Below the pieces are notes generated by a model, which was not told where the DNA came from, searched no databases, and saw nothing but the letters and a program-made list of their open reading frames with translations. A stretch of DNA of 64,000 nt. It comes from an uncultured SAR86 cluster bacterium. Its GTDB lineage: Bacteria; Pseudomonadota; Gammaproteobacteria; Magnimaribacterales; AG-339-G14. The position numbers were made by a program, and so were the translations under genes. Numbering within the stretch: position 1 is the stretch's first letter; each line of letters opens with the position of its first letter. This document shows, in pieces, positions 61,102-64,000 of this stretch. Location: the NCBI GenBank assembly GCA_902540995.1, contig CACBOY010000002.1:1-64000 (forward strand). Reading direction: 5' to 3'.

Positions 61102-63862
61102 AGATACTTTAAATCTGCCTAAAACAGGATTTTCCATGAAAGCCAATTTGGCTCAGAAAGAGCCAGAGATGATTAAGTATTGGGAAGAAATTAAGCTTTA
61201 TGACTTGCTGCAAAGTAAAAATAAAGATGGACCAAATTTTTTATTACACGACGGACCACCTTATGCAAATGGTCCGATTCACCTTGGAACTACAAATAAT
61301 AAGGTATTGAAAGATATCATTATTAAATTTAAACAACTTCAAGGGTTCAACTCTCCATACATTCCAGGCTGGGATTGTCATGGGCTTCCAATCGAATTGA
61401 ATGTTGAAAAAAAGATTGGAAAGGTAAATGTTGAAGTTCCCGCTGATAAATTTAGAGAAGAGTGTCGAGAATACGCTAACCAACAAATTGCCATTCAAAG
61501 GAATGATTTTAAAAGGCTTGGGATTCAAGCGGACTGGAAAAATCCTTACAAAACCATGTCTTTTGATTATGAGGCGAATACCATCAGAGCGCTTGGCAAA
61601 ATAATTGAAGCCAATCATTTAGTAAGAGGAGAAAAGCCTGTCTACTGGTGTTCAGAATGCAAGTCCGCACTTGCTGAAGCTGAAGTTGAATATTATGACA
61701 AAGAATCTAAAGCGATAGATTTCCTCTTTCCAATGCAAAAGGAAGTTCTTGAAAATTTACTTTCATTAGAAATTAATTCTCCAACTTTTGCTGCATCATG
61801 GACTACTACTCCTTGGACAATTCCAAGCAACCAAGCAATCTCTTTCAATCCTGAGTTTCAATATGAATTAATAGAATTTGAACATGAAAATAATCAAATA
61901 GCTGTATTAGTTGCTTCAACTTTAAAGGAAAGAACTTTAGAGAGAGTTGATGTTAGTTCACACAATGTTTTGGGTAAGTTACCTGGAAGTGCATTAAACG
62001 AAATCGAAGCAAATCACCCTTTTTTAAAGAGACGATCTTTATTTATTTCTGGAACGCATGTAACCGATGAAATGGGAACAGGACTCGTTCATACAGCTCC
62101 TGCTCACGGTATGGATGATTATCATGCTTGCATAGGTAAAGACTTAGATTTTCGAAGCCCGGTTGATGAAAAGGGTGAATTTATCAAAAGCCAAAAATTT
62201 GTTGGTGGACTAAATTTAGAGGAGGCAAATAATAAAATTATTGAATTATTGGCTGAAAAATCTTTATTGCTTAGTAAAAGTACTTATAGACATAGTTTTC
62301 CAAATTGTTGGCGTCATAAAATTCCTGTTTTTTTTAGAGCAACACCTCAATGGTTTATTTCCATGGAAAAGAACTTCCTCTTGCAAAACTCTGAAGAAAA
62401 AATAAATGAGATCAATTGGCTTCCAGAGTGGGGAAAATCAAGAATTGAAGGAATGATGCAAGAAAGACCAGATTGGTGTATTTCAAGACAACGCTCTTGG
62501 GGGGTACCGCTTCCTTTGTTCACAAATAAAGAAACTGGAGAACTTCATCCTAAGACCCTTGAAATTATAGAAAAAGTTGCACAAGAGGTAGAAAAAATAG
62601 GCATCCAAGCTTGGTATGATATGGAACCAAGTTCGTTAATTGATGACTATGAATTATATGAAAAATCTTCTGACATCCTGGACGTCTGGTTTGACTCTGG
62701 CGTAACGCATCATTGTGTTTTAGAACAAAGAGAAAATTTATCTTATCCTGCTGATTTATATTTAGAAGGTTCAGATCAACACAGGGGGTGGTTTCAGTCT
62801 TCTTTATTGACTGGCATGGCTATTAATAACGAGGCTCCGTATAGATCAGTTCTCACGCACGGATTTGTAGTTGATGGCGAAGGAAAAAAACAATCCAAAT
62901 CTCTGGGTAATACTGTCTCACCTCAATCAGTCTGGAACAAGAAAGGAGCTGATATTCTGAGGGCATGGGTAGCTTCATCAGATTTTAGAAATGAAATTTA
63001 TTTTTCAGATGAAATCCTCGATAGAACCGCGGATTCTTACAGAAGAATCAGAAATACGATTAGATTTTTGTTATCAAATTTATATGATTTTGATCATCAG
63101 CAAGAAGTCAGTTTAGATTCAAGAGTGGAAATAGATATATGGATTCTTAAAGAGGCTGAAAAACTCCAAAATGAAATTATTGAAGATTATTCAAATTATG
63201 AGTTTCATTTGGTTTATCAAAAAATTCTAAATTTTTGTACCAACGAATTAGGTAGTTTTTATTTAGATATTCTCAAAGACAGACTCTATACCTCAAAAAA
63301 ATCTGGTTTTGCTAGAATTTCAGCGCAAGCAACAATAAAAAGCCTGTTGGATAAATTATTGTTATGGATTGCACCAATTTTAAGTTTCACCGCAGAAGAG
63401 GCTTTCAGAGAGTTATATAAAGACAAAAAGTCTATTTTCCTAGAAAGTTTTTCATCAGCTCAAGAAGATATACTCCTAACTTTAGACGAAGATTCTTGGA
63501 AAGTGTTAAATGAAATAAAAATTGAAGCAAATAAACTTTTGGAGGAAAAAAGAAATGACGGAATTATTGGTTCTTCCTTAGATGCTGAAGTAAAAATCTT
63601 CTGTAACTCTGAGACCTTTTTAAGATTAAGTCCTTGTATTGATGAGTTGAAATTTCTTTTAATTGTTTCAGATGCTTCCTTGGAGGTTGCCGATGACGAT
63701 GGTCAATCTTCTATTTCAATTGAAGTAAAATCCTCCGATAAAGAAAAATGTGATCGTTGCTGGCATCATACGGGTAATCTCAAAAAGATTTTAGATTCAA
63801 GTCTATGCCCAAGGTGTATAGATAACGTTGAGGGCGAGGGTGAAAAAAGAAAGTTTTTTTAA
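61088..63862 (+). CDS. ileS: Isoleucyl-tRNA synthetase with variant signature motifs
   Basis: IleRS charges tRNA-Ile and edits Val-tRNA-Ile. The catalytic start is DGPPYANGPIHLGTTNNKVLKDI; the HIGH element reads HLGT. CP1 editing domain landmarks include WTTTPWTIPSNQAI and GTGLVHTAPAHGMDDY. The second signature is GEGKKQSKSLGNTVSPQ, giving KQSKS where KMSKS is usual. The C-terminal zinc finger has CDRCWHH and LCPRC. The length of 924 aa is typical of the bacterial type. It overlaps lspA by 23 bases. Confidence 0.97.
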   Translation: MKKIKDTLNLPKTGFSMKANLAQKEPEMIKYWEEIKLYDLLQSKNKDGPNFLLHDGPPYANGPIHLGTTNNKVLKDIIIKFKQLQGFNSPYIPGWDCHGLPIELNVEKKIGKVNVEVPADKFREECREYANQQIAIQRNDFKRLGIQADWKNPYKTMSFDYEANTIRALGKIIEANHLVRGEKPVYWCSECKSALAEAEVEYYDKESKAIDFLFPMQKEVLENLLSLEINSPTFAASWTTTPWTIPSNQAISFNPEFQYELIEFEHENNQIAVLVASTLKERTLERVDVSSHNVLGKLPGSALNEIEANHPFLKRRSLFISGTHVTDEMGTGLVHTAPAHGMDDYHACIGKDLDFRSPVDEKGEFIKSQKFVGGLNLEEANNKIIELLAEKSLLLSKSTYRHSFPNCWRHKIPVFFRATPQWFISMEKNFLLQNSEEKINEINWLPEWGKSRIEGMMQERPDWCISRQRSWGVPLPLFTNKETGELHPKTLEIIEKVAQEVEKIGIQAWYDMEPSSLIDDYELYEKSSDILDVWFDSGVTHHCVLEQRENLSYPADLYLEGSDQHRGWFQSSLLTGMAINNEAPYRSVLTHGFVVDGEGKKQSKSLGNTVSPQSVWNKKGADILRAWVASSDFRNEIYFSDEILDRTADSYRRIRNTIRFLLSNLYDFDHQQEVSLDSRVEIDIWILKEAEKLQNEIIEDYSNYEFHLVYQKILNFCTNELGSFYLDILKDRLYTSKKSGFARISAQATIKSLLDKLLLWIAPILSFTAEEAFRELYKDKKSIFLESFSSAQEDILLTLDEDSWKVLNEIKIEANKLLEEKRNDGIIGSSLDAEVKIFCNSETFLRLSPCIDELKFLLIVSDASLEVADDDGQSSISIEVKSSDKEKCDRCWHHTGNLKKILDSSLCPRCIDNVEGEGEKRKFF

Positions 63863-64000
63863 AACACAAAAATTATTCTTTCTGACTGCATTAATTATTT
63901 CTTTGGTCTTTTTTGATCAATTCTCAAAATACTTAATTGAGGCAAACTTTAATCTTTATGAGTCTACAAACATAATTCCGTTTTTAAACTTCACTTTTAT
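63840..64000 (+). CDS. lspA: Lipoprotein signal peptidase, 3'-truncated by window edge
   Basis: LspA cleaves lipoprotein signal peptides after lipidation, and so would process Pal, BamB and BamC encoded here. A GTG at 63840 within ileS opens a frame running off the window. It has a first membrane segment (LFFLTALIISLVFFDQFSKYL) containing the family DQxSKY motif, then NFNLYESTNIIPFLNFTF, as in other LspA N-termini. The catalytic aspartates lie beyond the window. The ileS-lspA order is standard. Confidence 0.9.
   Translation, partial: MKKESFFKTQKLFFLTALIISLVFFDQFSKYLIEANFNLYESTNIIPFLNFTF

Noticed and set aside
1-64000. Insertion sequences, prophage, integron or defence island
   Set aside because: No transposase, recombinase, restriction or toxin-antitoxin gene was recognised; the only integrase-like signal is the N-terminal segment at about 36.0-36.2 kb.

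Overview
The window is one uninterrupted, very gene-dense, AT-rich stretch of a gammaproteobacterial chromosome. I assign it to Gammaproteobacteria by gene order: pyrG-kdsA-eno-ftsB-ispD-ispF-surE-pcm-fdxA-pncC-recA, aspS-yebC-X-ybgC-tolQRAB-pal-cpoB-tRNA-Lys, dapA-bamC-purC, isc-iscX-ndk-rodZ-ispG-hisS-yfgM-bamB-der, sdhCDAB-sucCD and murJ-ribF-ileS-lspA all follow the Pseudomonas/E. coli order. Low GC, almost no spacer DNA, many 1-20 bp gene overlaps, frequent TTG starts and repeated loss of individual genes from these conserved strings suggest a streamlined free-living marine lineage such as SAR86. That last placement is inference and has not been tested with a marker tree. I see no mobile element, CRISPR array, rRNA or phage block.

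Layout. 1-7.2 kb: 3' part of murC, ddl, ribosomal genes rpsF-rpsR-rplI, dnaB, alr and a ferritin-like diiron protein. 7.2-17 kb: pyrG to recA with a LexA box, plus a convergent short proS. 17-25 kb: fmdB, aspS, yebC, a PDDEXK nuclease where ruvCAB normally sits, the Tol-Pal envelope operon and tRNA-Lys(UUU). 25-31.3 kb: crcB, hinT, bepA-like protease, AI-2E family permease, bcp, dapA-bamC-purC. 31.3-36.2 kb (minus strand): a three-gene 2-oxoacid:ferredoxin oxidoreductase operon. 36.4-46 kb: a remodelled isc operon, then ndk to der. 45.8-51.1 kb: sdhCDAB-sucCD. 51.1-55.4 kb (minus strand): MATE pump, tusA, medium-chain reductase, GH13 glucosidase. 55.4-64 kb: hexapeptide acyltransferase, pdxB, desaturase, msrB, murJ, ribF, ileS and the 5' end of lspA.

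The unusual signal lies inside housekeeping loci. (1) The isc operon has lost iscR, hscB and hscA from its usual positions. Ferredoxin and IscA are fused in one ORF (Fdx-IscA order), and IscU has LPAIK in place of the HscA-recognition motif LPPVK. (2) The GltD/KorC-like flavoprotein of the Kor operon carries an N-terminal segment resembling the DUF6538 domain found at the front of phage/tyrosine integrases. (3) A single Hjc-like PDDEXK nuclease occupies the exact place of ruvC-ruvA-ruvB. (4) sucAB-lpd is absent from sdh-suc while a Kor operon is present, suggesting a TCA cycle that runs through ferredoxin. (5) ProRS lacks the INS editing domain, and IleRS has variant signature motifs (HLGT and KQSKS). 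(6) rpoS/nlpD, mutS, truD and recX are missing from their usual slots. (7) One acyltransferase appears to start with ATT.

No stretch above 300 bases lacks a gene; the longest spacer is about 170 bases, between the Kor and isc operons.
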